A stretch of 64,000 nucleotides of DNA from Colocasia esculenta (lineage: Eukaryota > Streptophyta > Magnoliopsida > Alismatales > Araceae). The translations under genes were made by a program, and so were the position numbers. Shown here one piece after another: positions 46,645-56,702 of the stretch. The DNA lies in the NCBI GenBank assembly GCA_014218235.1, contig CM024766.1, forward strand, positions 22,603,346 through 22,667,345. The letters run 5' to 3'. Below the pieces are notes generated by a model. That model had not been told where the DNA came from. It saw nothing but the letters and a program-made list of their open reading frames with translations, and made no database searches. Position 1 is the stretch's first letter; each line of letters starts with the position of its first letter.

Positions 46645-49600
46645 CTATTGCACTGGAGCCCCATGAGGGTGCGGCGGGTCCACCTTGTACTCGCCCACTT
46701 GCAACTCTTGTTTTCTTATCAAGGCCTCAATTTTATCTTTGAGGACGTAGCAGTCCTCTGTGACATGCCCCGGCAGTTGATGATATAAGCAAAACCGAGG
46801 ATCGTCTTTCTTCTTGATGTCCTCTGCCTTTCTAGGCTCAGGTGGGACGATTTGGTTGTGTCGACGGGCCCATTCGAAGAGAGTCTGTGTCTTTTCTCTT
46901 GGGAAAGAGTAGGGCTTTTGCATCTTCTCTTGCAACGAGCACTTTTTACTTCGCTTCATCGGCCTGGCAGAAGAGGAGTCAGCTCCACTCTTTTGTTGTG
47001 TAAAGGCTTTGAGGTTCACAATATGAACATCTGTAGATGTTGGCCTTTTTCCAAGCAGTCTGTTTTCTTGACTTGACACATTTGCAGGGGGATACCTGGA
47101 ATGGAATTGTTCAATTTCGGCCACAACTTTGTTTAGCCGGTCGAAGGACTTGATCTCAACGCCGATCATCCTTTCTAGGATATGTCTGCTCAAGTTTTGC
47201 TTGCAGATTTGAACGGCGTCCTCTGGATGTAGTGGTCGTCTGCATCTCATGCTGAGATCTCTCCACCTTTTGACATCGTCCAGAGCTGACTCATTATCTT
47301 GTTGCCTGGTTGCATATAACTCGACCAGTGTGATTTCTCTTTCAGCAACATAGAATCTTTCTATAAACTTCCTTTGCATATCTGGCCAGTCCATAATGGA
47401 CCCGACTGGTAAATTTGAATACCATTCGAAAGCCAGTCCAGTCAGGGATGACCCAAAGAATTTGAGCAAATATGACTCATCAGTAACCAACTCTCCCATG
47501 ATGTTAACATAGTATGCAACATGCTCTATAGGCGATCCTTGCCCGTTGAACTTTTCAAACTTTGGTGGCTTGCTGATGCCCGGAGGAAGTCTTTTTGCAA
47601 CATGATGCACAGGATACAGAACCTGGTAGATGTCAAATGGGGTTTGATTAGCATTCCCCCTTTCTGCCAGTCTCGCTTCTATCATCTGTTCCAACATCTG
47701 TCTATTCATAATCGGTGCTTGGACCGTGCTCGGATGAGGAGCCGACTGTATTTGAGATATGGTGGTAGGTCCTTGATGTGCTGCTTGGCGGACTATGGGC
47801 TGCCCTGGGGCTGTTTGACATGGGATGCCCCCAGCATTGTCTGGTGTTGGCCAGAGTCTTGTTGGATGCAGTAGAGTGTCGGGGAAGTTGGTGTCAACTT
47901 GCGATGTTTCCACCATGCCCCCTGCTTCTCTTGGTGCCAGAGCATGGGCATCTCTTTCTTCAAGTTGCTTCTTCAGCATTTCAATTTCTTGTTGGTATCT
48001 TTGTATCAACGCTGCCACAGCAGGATCATATGTACGAGTGCTAGGGATATCAGATATCACTTCAGTTGGAGCCCCTCCTGGAAGGATAGGTGGCAGGTTA
48101 TTGATATTATCAGCTTCTATTATATCTGTAGCCCCTTCCTGGGCCACTGAGACTATCGGGGCTTTGCCCCTAGCTTCTTCCCTCCTGACAGGAGGATCTG
48201 GCCCTTCATTGAGCCTTGACAATTCATCGTCCTCGGTAGCCAGTGCCCCATGTCGACCGAGCACACCAGTCATACAGCATGTGTATATCTGCAAAGCCTT
48301 GCTTGCTCTTTTTGCCTTTTCATATTTTGCCTTTCTTTCAGATGCTTGTAGTTTCTCTGCCTTGCCTTGACATGTATCATCTATTTCCATTGGCTCCGGC
48401 ATTATAGGAGATTCATCCCCCTGCCCTTGTGCTTCATGAGCTTGCTCAGTTGAGTTGATTGCCTCTCCAGACATCAAGGGCTTGGAAAATAATGAAGAGA
48501 CATTTTTGGCCATTAGGGGTAGGCAGGCTGAAGACGAGATCTGTGCTTCTTTGACTTCCAACTCAGGAACTATATTTCTATTGAAGGGTGAAGGGTGCCT
48601 CCATAATTCGTCCTCCCGTTGAGGCTCTTGTCGAACTTCAAATTGTATCTCCTCAAATAATTGTTGGTGGAGAGATATCATATTCACAGTCTTCTGTTGA
48701 GTTGAGGTTTCATGCGGACGTGGTGGATACACCCTGTACTCGCCCATTTGCAGCTCTCCCTTCTTAATCAAGGATTCCATGATATCCTTGAATACATAGC
48801 AGTCTTCTATGGTATGCCCCAAGACTTGATGGTATGAGCAGAATAAAGGATCATCCTTCTTTCCAGCTTGCTCAGGTCTTTTGGGCACCGGTAGTGTAAT
48901 TTTGTTGTATTCAGTTGCCCATTCAAACAATACCCTTGTCTTTTCCTTGGGTAATGAATAGGGTTTTCTAACTTTCTCTTGAAAAGGAATAATACGCCTC
49001 GAGCCTTTGGTCATGGTACTAGAGGATCTAGTCATAGATTTATTTGCATTTCTCATTAGCTCGAAGGTCTTAAGATCTTCAGTGTGTACCTCCTTTCGGG
49101 CAGGCTTCTTATCAACTAATTTGCCCCTTTGTCCCACAAGTGAACTACTGGGATATCTTGTCAGAAATGCCTCAATTTCTGCCACAATATTATTTTCCAT
49201 GTCACCTTTAGGCTTCCTCTGTTTGTCTAGTCGGTCTGCCATAGATGCTGCCAGGAGATTTGAATGTGAATGGCTGCTTGACAAGGATGCACGAGGCGTC
49301 CTCTGACAAGGAACATCTAGAGTCAAATGCCTCATTGCATCGATAAAGTCCATATCATGATATATATGGTATGGAGCTTGGTGAGTATTAAGTGTGGTAG
49401 CAGTACTTTCACACGCTTCTGTTAATTTCACCAAGCTACTCATCAGTGCTGGATCTGTTAAACTCAAGTGATTGTGGGCCGACTGTAGTGTTAACCCTTC
49501 AGCTTGTGGAAGCTCTTGCCTTGTTGTTTGTTTCGAAGTCTCCTGACATGATTTCAGGGGTGAAATGCCCCCAGTGTGGCTTGACATCGGCCGTGTCATT

Positions 49601-50148
49601 GTTGGTGGAATTTGGGGAGAGCTGATGCAGCCTTGCAATGCTTTAACTATGCTCTCTTTGCTCTTTAATGCCATTATATATTCATCTCTTTCTTGAATTT
49701 GCTTTCTCAACATTTCAATTTCCAGCTGGCACTTTTGTAACAAGACGATCGCAGCAGGATCATGTACAGACATGGTAGGGATGTTGGTTGTTGACCTAAC
49801 CGAAGTCTCTTTCAAGGAAATAGGTGGCAACTTCCCATCTCCCTCAAACATCATTGTTGCCCCAGTCGCTTTTCTGACTATTGGAGTCTTTGGATCTTTA
49901 CTTATGATCTTTCCCTTTCTTGCGAGAGAGTCTGACCTTTGAGTAAACTCTTGCAGTTCCTCTTCTTCCTGAGAGAAGGCCCCATAGTGGCTAGACATGC
50001 CAGACATGTAGCATGCAAGAATGTGTGAGGTGTTACTTTTCCGCTCTACCCTTCTTGCCAGCTTAGAGGAAATTTTGAGCTTTTGGAGGATGGAGACTCT
50101 AGAGTTGCCTTCCTCTCGAGCCAGTGGCTGAGAGTAATACTTATTCAC
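46645..50148 (-). CDS. Gag polyprotein of the gag-only element, 1167 codons, two duplicated modules
   Basis: The frame is open for 1167 codons; it starts here at a GTG, and no in-frame ATG occurs between the upstream TGA at 50206-50208 and residue 48. Module 1 (residues about 33-475) and module 2 (about 613-1160) are homologous. Each has a Cys/Met-rich start, a DPA-x-x-x-LIQ-type coiled-coil-like stretch (about 130-160 and 708-735) and a basic region with KPYS-P-EKT. Each ends in a zinc-knuckle-like C-x2-H-x4-H-x4-C (437-450 and 1120-1133). Only module 2 has the capsid core (about 855-1005; PPKFEKFNGQG, LAFEWYSNLP, KFIERFYVAEREITL). After the TAG stop at 46645 the frame stays open for about 55 more codons. 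It presumably forms the particle. Confidence 0.85.
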   Translation of the reverse strand: MNKYYSQPLAREEGNSRVSILQKLKISSKLARRVERKSNTSHILACYMSGMSSHYGAFSQEEEELQEFTQRSDSLARKGKIISKDPKTPIVRKATGATMMFEGDGKLPPISLKETSVRSTTNIPTMSVHDPAAIVLLQKCQLEIEMLRKQIQERDEYIMALKSKESIVKALQGCISSPQIPPTMTRPMSSHTGGISPLKSCQETSKQTTRQELPQAEGLTLQSAHNHLSLTDPALMSSLVKLTEACESTATTLNTHQAPYHIYHDMDFIDAMRHLTLDVPCQRTPRASLSSSHSHSNLLAASMADRLDKQRKPKGDMENNIVAEIEAFLTRYPSSSLVGQRGKLVDKKPARKEVHTEDLKTFELMRNANKSMTRSSSTMTKGSRRIIPFQEKVRKPYSLPKEKTRVLFEWATEYNKITLPVPKRPEQAGKKDDPLFCSYHQVLGHTIEDCYVFKDIMESLIKKGELQMGEYRVYPPRPHETSTQQKTVNMISLHQQLFEEIQFEVRQEPQREDELWRHPSPFNRNIVPELEVKEAQISSSACLPLMAKNVSSLFSKPLMSGEAINSTEQAHEAQGQGDESPIMPEPMEIDDTCQGKAEKLQASERKAKYEKAKRASKALQIYTCCMTGVLGRHGALATEDDELSRLNEGPDPPVRREEARGKAPIVSVAQEGATDIIEADNINNLPPILPGGAPTEVISDIPSTRTYDPAVAALIQRYQQEIEMLKKQLEERDAHALAPREAGGMVETSQVDTNFPDTLLHPTRLWPTPDNAGGIPCQTAPGQPIVRQAAHQGPTTISQIQSAPHPSTVQAPIMNRQMLEQMIEARLAERGNANQTPFDIYQVLYPVHHVAKRLPPGISKPPKFEKFNGQGSPIEHVAYYVNIMGELVTDESYLLKFFGSSLTGLAFEWYSNLPVGSIMDWPDMQRKFIERFYVAEREITLVELYATRQQDNESALDDVKRWRDLSMRCRRPLHPEDAVQICKQNLSRHILERMIGVEIKSFDRLNKVVAEIEQFHSRYPPANVSSQENRLLGKRPTSTDVHIVNLKAFTQQKSGADSSSARPMKRSKKCSLQEKMQKPYSFPREKTQTLFEWARRHNQIVPPEPRKAEDIKKKDDPRFCLYHQLPGHVTEDCYVLKDKIEALIRKQELQVGEYKVDPPHPHGAPVQ

Positions 50149-50174
50149 TCTTTCTTCTTGTTTCCTTCCATAAA

Positions 50175-51164
50175 TTATTTTTGCTCTTCCTTTCTTTTGC
50201 CTTTTTCATTTTCTTTTTGATCTTCATCTTCACAACATGATAGACCATCTTGGGTTGCTCCCATAACTTGCCATGAGCATTGATGTCCCAGAAAAGTTTT
50301 TGTTGGATAGTAGGCATAGTTGGACACGATCCGATCAGCCCCATTGGATGCTTGTATAAATGGAGAGACAAATGTTGGACCCCTCCTCTGCAGCTGAGGC
50401 ATGCGAGCTAGACGCTCCAAATTAGCTACCTTGTTGTGGTATGCAGTGTAGCAGAAAATAGTCCCTTGCCGTGCATAAGATTTGAACACTGGCACGAGAT
50501 GTGCTGGAGCTAGCTGATCAACATCTATTTTGCCTTTTGCATCTGTTTCACTGTCTTTGTCATGTTGTGGCTTTCTTGGTAAAAGGACCTGGGTCTTCTT
50601 GGGCACCCAAATTTGTTTGAATTTAATTGGCTTTGGGGCCAATTTGCTTTTGAATATGTTGTACATTTCTCTCTTTTCTTCTAATGCTTGGAAGGAGTTT
50701 CTTGTTGGAACAGTTGAAACCACTTGATCTGGTTCTATTATAGTACGACCGCTCTGCAAATGGATTCTGACCTTACCGACCAACAGGCTCTTCCCAGAGC
50801 TAGAGACATGTGCTTTGAGAGGAGTGACAGTTGTAGCCTTCACAGCATTGGCTTGATGCCCCCTGGGTCCATTGGTCTTCCCAGCACTAGCTCGATGCCC
50901 CCTGGGTCCCTTGTTGATTCTTCCGTTGCTATGGTCCATATGATGCACTTGGCAGCTAACTGTCTTTGGTGCCTCTGCAGCTATCTCACCAGTGTTATTG
51001 TGCAGCACTTGGGCAAAAGCCACCCCCAAGAAGTTGGGGAATTCAACCACCGGAGGAAAATCTCCAAAGCAGGTCGGCACAGCAAGATAGCCATACCGGG
51101 CGTGGTCCCGAACAATTTGCGGTCCAAAATGCACTTCAGCCATAGATCTGTTAGTCACCTGCAA
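50175..51164 (-). CDS. Gag-only element, first open frame, 329 aa, unknown function
   Basis: The frame begins with ATG about 80 bp after the primer site and is uninterrupted to a TAA at 50175-50177. The protein has a duplicated GPRGHRA/GPRGHQA motif (near residues 86-105), a basic central part (KFKQIWVPKKTQVLLPRKPQ) and a highly charged lysine-rich C-terminus. I recognise no domain. An extra frame upstream of gag is known in some large plant gypsy elements such as Ogre, but I cannot show homology. The next frame (gag) is open from 50205, overlapping this one by about 30 nt in the -1 frame. Confidence 0.65.
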   Translation of the reverse strand: MQVTNRSMAEVHFGPQIVRDHARYGYLAVPTCFGDFPPVVEFPNFLGVAFAQVLHNNTGEIAAEAPKTVSCQVHHMDHSNGRINKGPRGHRASAGKTNGPRGHQANAVKATTVTPLKAHVSSSGKSLLVGKVRIHLQSGRTIIEPDQVVSTVPTRNSFQALEEKREMYNIFKSKLAPKPIKFKQIWVPKKTQVLLPRKPQHDKDSETDAKGKIDVDQLAPAHLVPVFKSYARQGTIFCYTAYHNKVANLERLARMPQLQRRGPTFVSPFIQASNGADRIVSNYAYYPTKTFLGHQCSWQVMGATQDGLSCCEDEDQKENEKGKRKEEQK

Positions 51165-51243
51165 GTCAGTTCAAACCAGCAGTCAATATTGAATATAGAG
51201 GCCACAAGGCTTTCTATTCTGGCGAAGAGATGAAGGGAAGTTT

Positions 51244-51263
51244 GGTCCCACCGGGCGTGCCAC
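51244..51263 (-). promoter_or_regulatory. Primer-binding site of the gag-only element
   Basis: Directly after the 5' LTR the minus strand reads GTGGCACGCCCGGTGGGACC. Position and composition fit a tRNA primer site; I cannot name the tRNA from memory. A match to the last 15-18 bases of a plant tRNA ending in CCA would confirm it. Confidence 0.6.
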
Positions 51264-51265
51264 GT

Positions 51266-54200
51266 TGTGGAAATGGATTTTTCGGATCCATCACAATATT
51301 TTAAAATTGAATTTCTATTTATCATGTTTTCATGTGTGTTCCCGCGTATTACGAATTCAAGTCCCGTTTAGTGCTAAGTAAGTCACTATAACGAAAGATG
51401 GATCGGTAACCGCGGAGCGCAGGCGTGCCAGTCGCCGAAGCGACAACATGTTCTGCCTCTGAGAGTTGAAGGACTTCAAGTCTGTTGTGCGCCGTCTGAC
51501 TTCGTCAAACGAAAGTGGAGATCGGGTCGGGACCAAGATCCCGTCGTTGCCTAAGCGCAACGACGTTAATTACATCCATGTGGGAGGGAAAACCCTTGAT
51601 TAATCGCCAGAATAAAGAGTCTTGTGGCCTTAAGTGGAAACATCCGATAAAAGATATGCGTAGAAAAGTAAATCTAGTTATGCCTAACACGAGACGACCA
51701 GAATATAACACTTGACGCATTTTTGCTGTTATTTCAGATTTATTAACAGAGGTTGAATTGGTTTCAACATTATTTGATTTGATTTGTTTTCTTTTGATCT
51801 TTTGCATTTTTTTTTATCATGTTCAATCTTTTATTGGATTAATTGCTTTTTTGTCTATTGGTCTTTTGGTTTGATTTCCTTTTTGATTATTTGATTTGAT
51901 AGGAGATTTTTTTATTATTATTTGATTTTTTTTAAATGTCTTTTCATTTAAATTTAGTTCTCTTGGTTTATTCAAATTTGGAATTTATTTGGACTTTTAT
52001 TCCAAATTAGAATGCTTAATCCGGAATTATTTGGTTTGACTTCTTCGGTTAAAGATTGTTTTATTTGGTTTGATTGTAACTTTGGGTTTATTTTGAAGTT
52101 ATTATTTTCTTTGTTGTATTTTTTTTATGTTAGATTTGATTTAAGATTATTCATGTTTTCTTTTGTTATTTGATTTGAGATTTCCCTTTGTCTTTGATAT
52201 GAAGCTATCATGTTTTATTTCTTTTAAACTTATTTTAGAGCTATGACATTTTTATTATTATTATTTTTTTAGGGTTTTGATTTATGGTTTTTTTTTTTGA
52301 AGTGCTTCGACTGTTTGTTTGTTTGTTTTGTTATTATTATCTTTTCATTTTATTGATTTATTTATTTTAATAATTAATCAAGTGGGGAAGGGGCAAATCT
52401 GGGAGTGTGTGCGTATGTGTGAATATAGGTGGGGTTTAAACGGCAGGTCTGCTGGGAGTTGGCGCGTGGGGAATTGTTTTTTTTTTGTATAGGATTAGGT
52501 TGAAACGGCAGGGTGCATGGACATATAAGATGCTGAACGGCAGCCTCCCGGGGAGGCGCGCAGAAGGCTGAACGGCAGCCTGGGAGTTGAGCGGCAGAGT
52601 CCTGAACGGCAGGGGGGTTTTAAATATATATATTTTTTGTAAATGGATGTGTGTGTGCAGGCGCCTGAGCACGAAATGTGCTGACAGAGGGTATTGTTGC
52701 TGAACGGCAGGGAGGGTGGTGCCTGCCGATAAGATTGAACGGCAGGGTTTGTGTATAGAAAGTTGAACGGCAGCCTTTCAGGTGCGGAGGGCTGAACGGC
52801 AGGGGCTTTTAAGCAGGATACATTGAAGACCATCATTGCAGTCGAAATTTTGTTTCATTGTTATTAATTTTATTTTTTTTAATAATTTAACTATTTTTTT
52901 TTTGCTTCTATTATTATTATTATTATTATTATTTTGTCCCTTTAACTGTCCTGCTCATTTGATGTCTGTTCTCCATTTATTGCTCTTGTTGTTTAGCTTC
53001 CACTGATTTTTCTCATTTCTCATTAATTTCTTTATTTGTTTAGTTTATTTATTTTGTTTGTCCTTGTATCCAATTCGTCGCTCGACAGACGCAATCATAC
53101 CGGCGCTCATTTGTCTTGTTCTTACACATGTACATAGGTATCACACAAATTGGTAAGATCATGGCCGGAGAAATGATGTTTAAACTGGCGGAAAACCGGT
53201 CATGTGGTGTAATCCGATTTAATAGTAACTGCCCCTGCCCACCATATGTCGGGGCGTTACTTGGGTGCGCTCACTCATGAACCCGAGATGGTGCACACAA
53301 AACAATGTTAGCCATATAAAGGCAATACGTTGTTTGCCAATGGTACCGAATTATAACACAAGTTATCCGGTGACCACGTCGGCACAAATGTGTAAGATTA
53401 TCATTAGAAATGGATGGATGCCAGACTCGAGACGAAAATTCGGCAGCACCTCCCCTTTGCTTGCGCGCTTGGGGGGGTGTTCATGACATCCGTCCACCGC
53501 AATGGAGACGATGCCAACAAGATATTGATGCCAAGGCAACAACATCACGGCTCACGACACTGGTTTCCGAGTCGTACTCGAGGAGACCAGCATATGCCGT
53601 TGCCGGAAGACGATCTAAACGGCGGCCCTCAAAGCATGCGTCACTGAACGGCCTGAACAAAGAGGCATTGGGTTGTAATGGAGAAGAGGGGTTGAACGGC
53701 AGCACTGCGTAAGCACTGCGCAGGGCTGCCGTTCAGGACCCTCAACATCCAGAAAACTATGAAGCTCCGGGAGGGGAGAACGGCAGCACTGCGTCATCAC
53801 TGCGCAGGGCTGCCATTCAGGCCTCTCAAAATCTCAAACAGGAAGAGGAACAATTATGGGTGCAAAGTGATCGGCAGCACTGCGTCATCACTATGCAGGG
53901 CTGCCGTTCAAAACCCTCAGCGCCTGAAGTAGGAAAATGGCAAAGCTGCGAAGGAAAGGTGAACGGCAGCACTGTGTCATCACTGCGCAGGCCTACCGTT
54001 CAAGGTCCTCAACGCTTGAAGCAGAATGCGGCGAAGGAGGGGTGAACGGCAGCACTGCGTCATCACTGCGCAGGGCTGCCGTTCAAAGCCCTTAACGCCA
54101 ACAAGGAGCAGTGAAGCAGGAAGGGTGAACGGCAGCACTGCATCTTCACTGCGCAGGGCTGCCGTTCAAAGTCCTTAATGCCTTGAACAAGAAACAATTT

Positions 54201-55227
54201 TGTAAATTGACCAATAAAAAGTAAAAAAAAAAAAAAAGGCCAATTTAGTCCTTGAGAACCAGGCGTGGGTATTATTTTCACCCTAACCTGAGAACATCTG
54301 GGATCCCACTTGTGATCCGAACGAGGTAAATATGAACGGCGGCGAATCAAAGCTTAAACCAAAAAAAAAAACTATTGAAACAAAAGGGGGACAATTATGG
54401 GGCTATTCTCGGCAATCCAGTGGCCTAAGAACTGGGGAAAATTTCAGGTTTATTCAGTCCCTCTGTGAGCGATACTGGTACCAGATTACACAGCTCATTC
54501 TCACAGGGGAAAGGGGCCTTTATCCTTTCATCCATCACATAGAGATCGATAAAAAAAACAGGGGAAATTAAACACATCATCCAAGCAGAACCAAAATCTA
54601 AACAGAACAACACACATGTAAAAAAAAAATACTGCGTGATTTGATATTCCGCAAGCACAAAGAACATGCCACTCCAAGCTTTAAACTCCACAACAATGAG
54701 AGTATGTACTTAGAAGGCCGGCTCCAGGTTACAAGTTACATGCCAAAGAAAGGTAAGAAGAGAAGATTAAACAGGAAAGGTCGCTGGAGGGGAAAGGGTA
54801 GAAGTAAAAAAAAACAAGAAAATCCAAGCTCTCTCCTTCCCCTTGCTCTCACCTATCCCCCCTTGATCACTGCACGCACAACCCCTTCCCCCAAGAAGAA
54901 CAAAGCAGGAGGCCTGCTCCCTCCTTCAGCCGCCAATCAGGAAGACCCCTCCGCAAGAACGCTTTCTCTCCCTTTTGCTGCTGCTGGCCTTCTTCTTCTG
55001 CTTGTTCCGATCCCTCCTTTATATGAGACACTGGCCCCTTTTAAGGCACCATTTCCCAGGGCTGAGGTGGCTGGCATTTTGCAACCCACCCCCTCATATT
55101 TTCCTTTGTTACTTTTTTTAGCCCTTATCTTTTTCTTTTTGCTTTCTGCCGCAGCCATTCATCTCCAGCACCTTTAGATGAGCCACAGGCCCATTTGTGA
55201 CCTGCTAGACAAAAGTGGGTGCAAACA
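51266..55227 (-). repeat. 5' LTR of the gag-only element
   Basis: The same internal landmarks as the other LTR occur at matching offsets. Differences are mostly in homopolymer length plus scattered substitutions and a small insertion at about 51850. Confidence 0.92.
53694..54167 (-). repeat. LTR hairpin array, six units (5' LTR copy)
   Basis: This is the counterpart of the array in the other LTR, with a handful of differences. For example, unit 1's distal arm is intact here (GCTGCCGTTC) but GTTGCCGTTC there. Confidence 0.85.
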
Positions 55228-55667
55228 CCATTACTTGGATAGTTGTCGGTATAGAAAGGATAAGTCATAGGTATATATAGAAGTATATTTACGATAGAAT
55301 TTAATAGTAGGTATAAATAAAATAAGTTTTTTTAATGTTTTCCCTCCATAAATGCCCGCCCCCATTTTTGCCTTTTCGCTCTCGACACCCCACCCATGTC
55401 TCATAATATCTCTTTCTCCCTCTAGTCTATTCACCCCCAGCCATACTGCCTCCTCACCACCACCGTGCGGTCTCTTCATCTCAACGCCGGCCACACACAC
55501 ACTGCCTCCTTGCTGACGTCATGTGACCTCTTCGCCCCCAACGCCAGCCACGCTACCTCTTCGCTGTCGTCGTGCGCCCTCTTTGCCCCCAACGTCGGCC
55601 GCGTTGCCTCCTCGCCACTGCTGTGCTTCATCCTTGTCCTCATTAGGGCCATGCCACTAGTCACCGC
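55228..55667. other. Spacer with a short tandem repeat
   Basis: Positions 55484-55640 hold about three 51-58-bp units beginning CGCCGGCCAC, CGCCAGCCAC and CGTCGGCCGC, in C/T-rich sequence. No domain is recognised in the open frames across it. Confidence 0.5.
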
Positions 55668-56245
55668 TAGGGGTGTTCACTAACTGGTTCAAACCGAAAA
55701 ACTAAACTGAACCGAGTAATTCGGTTTGATTTGGTTCGGCTTGAACATGGAAAAAAATTGGTTTGGTTCCAAATCAAATCGAAAAATAAAATTTGGTTTG
55801 GTTCGGTTTCTAAACTCTATAAACCAAACCAAACTGATTAAACTGAATTACAATAATAAGTTTTATTTGTATATATCTATCAAGTTTATTCAATATATTT
55901 ATGTAAAAATACATATTATGAAGGATAATATGGTCATCAATATTTAATATTTTATTTCAAATCTTATTTAATAGTGATTTATTAGAGAAACAAGTGATTA
56001 AAATTTTATTTAAGACTAAGAGAATCTAAATGCCCATTTATTTTCAAGTTAAACCGAACCAAACCGATCCAAACCAAATTTATTTTGGTTTGATTTGGTT
56101 TGGCTTGGTTTCAAAGGACTTCGGTTAGGTTTGGTTAGGATTGGGTTCGAATTTGGTTTGGTTAGGGTTGGGTCTGAATTTGGTTTTGTTTGGTTTCTTA
56201 AAAATCTTCTATAAACCAAACCAAACCAAACCATGAACACCCATA
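55668..56245. mobile_element. hAT-like non-autonomous element, 578 bp
   Basis: Termini TAGGGGTGTTCAC and the complement of the right end TATGGGTGTTCAT agree at 11 of 13 positions. Flanks GTCACCGC (55660-55667) and GTCTCTGC (56246-56253) agree at 6 of 8, fitting a decayed 8-bp duplication. Both subterminal regions are packed with AACCAAACC/GGTTTGGTT words, in opposite orientation at the two ends. GGGGTGTTCA ends are common in plant hAT-like families. Confidence 0.75.
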
Positions 56246-56668
56246 GTCTCTGCCTCGTCGTTTGATATGATTTAGGTGCATACAAACCCTATTTTTCCCC
56301 ATCTGAATATTGGGGGGCGAAGGCATCAAGAGGGTGGCAGGAGAAGGTGAGGGGAGGGTTGAGGGGTGAGCAGGGGCTATTAGGGGCAGGGGGGGATGGG
56401 GACTATCGGTATCTCTTAAACAATAGGCTTGGGGGGGGGGGGGGGGAGTGCAGTGGGGGTCTAAATGTGGGTGGGTGTGGGTCTCTAATCTGCCTCCTCC
56501 CTTTATCTGTCTCCGATATCCCCTACCCCCCACTCCACTCCCCTCTGTCTCTATCTGTATAAAAATCTCCAAGAAGAAGGGAAAGCCTCAGGAGGAAGGG
56601 GACAAACCCTTTGACAACTCCCTCCTCCCTCGTTTACTGCAGTGAGACAGAGCAAGTCATAGAGAAAG

Positions 56669-56700
<32 letters not shown>
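56246..56700. other. Spacer with G-rich patch and CT microsatellite
   Basis: A G-rich patch lies at about 56310-56460 and a perfect CT dinucleotide run at 56671-56699, directly next to the LTR of element C. No gene is seen. Confidence 0.6.

Positions 56701-56702
<2 letters not shown>

Larger units (their letters stand above)
36897..55227 (-). mobile_element. Large gag-only LTR retrotransposon, 18.3 kb, minus strand
   Basis: LTRs of 3936 and 3962 bp are flanked by CCGTT (36892-36896) and CCATT (55228-55232), a 5-bp duplication with one transition. On the minus strand the order is 5' LTR (51266-55227), primer site, an open frame of unknown function, a long gag, about 5.8 kb of repeat-rich non-coding DNA, a purine tract, and 3' LTR. 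I find no protease, RT, RNase H or integrase motif. It must depend on another element's enzymes (inference), like described TR-GAG or LARD elements. LTRs look about 98% identical in the first 330 bases, and the ORFs are open, so it is young. Superfamily is not settled; Gag and layout suggest Ty3/gypsy. Confidence 0.9.

Noticed and set aside
53265..53712. Open frames with similar counterparts at 38868-39564
   Set aside because: They are the same LTR sequence in two copies, opposite to the element's strand, and cross the hairpin array.
36897..55227. The two 3.9-kb copies as a segmental duplication
   Set aside because: The 5-bp flanking duplication, primer site and purine tract at the inner edges, and TG...CA ends show they are LTRs of one element.
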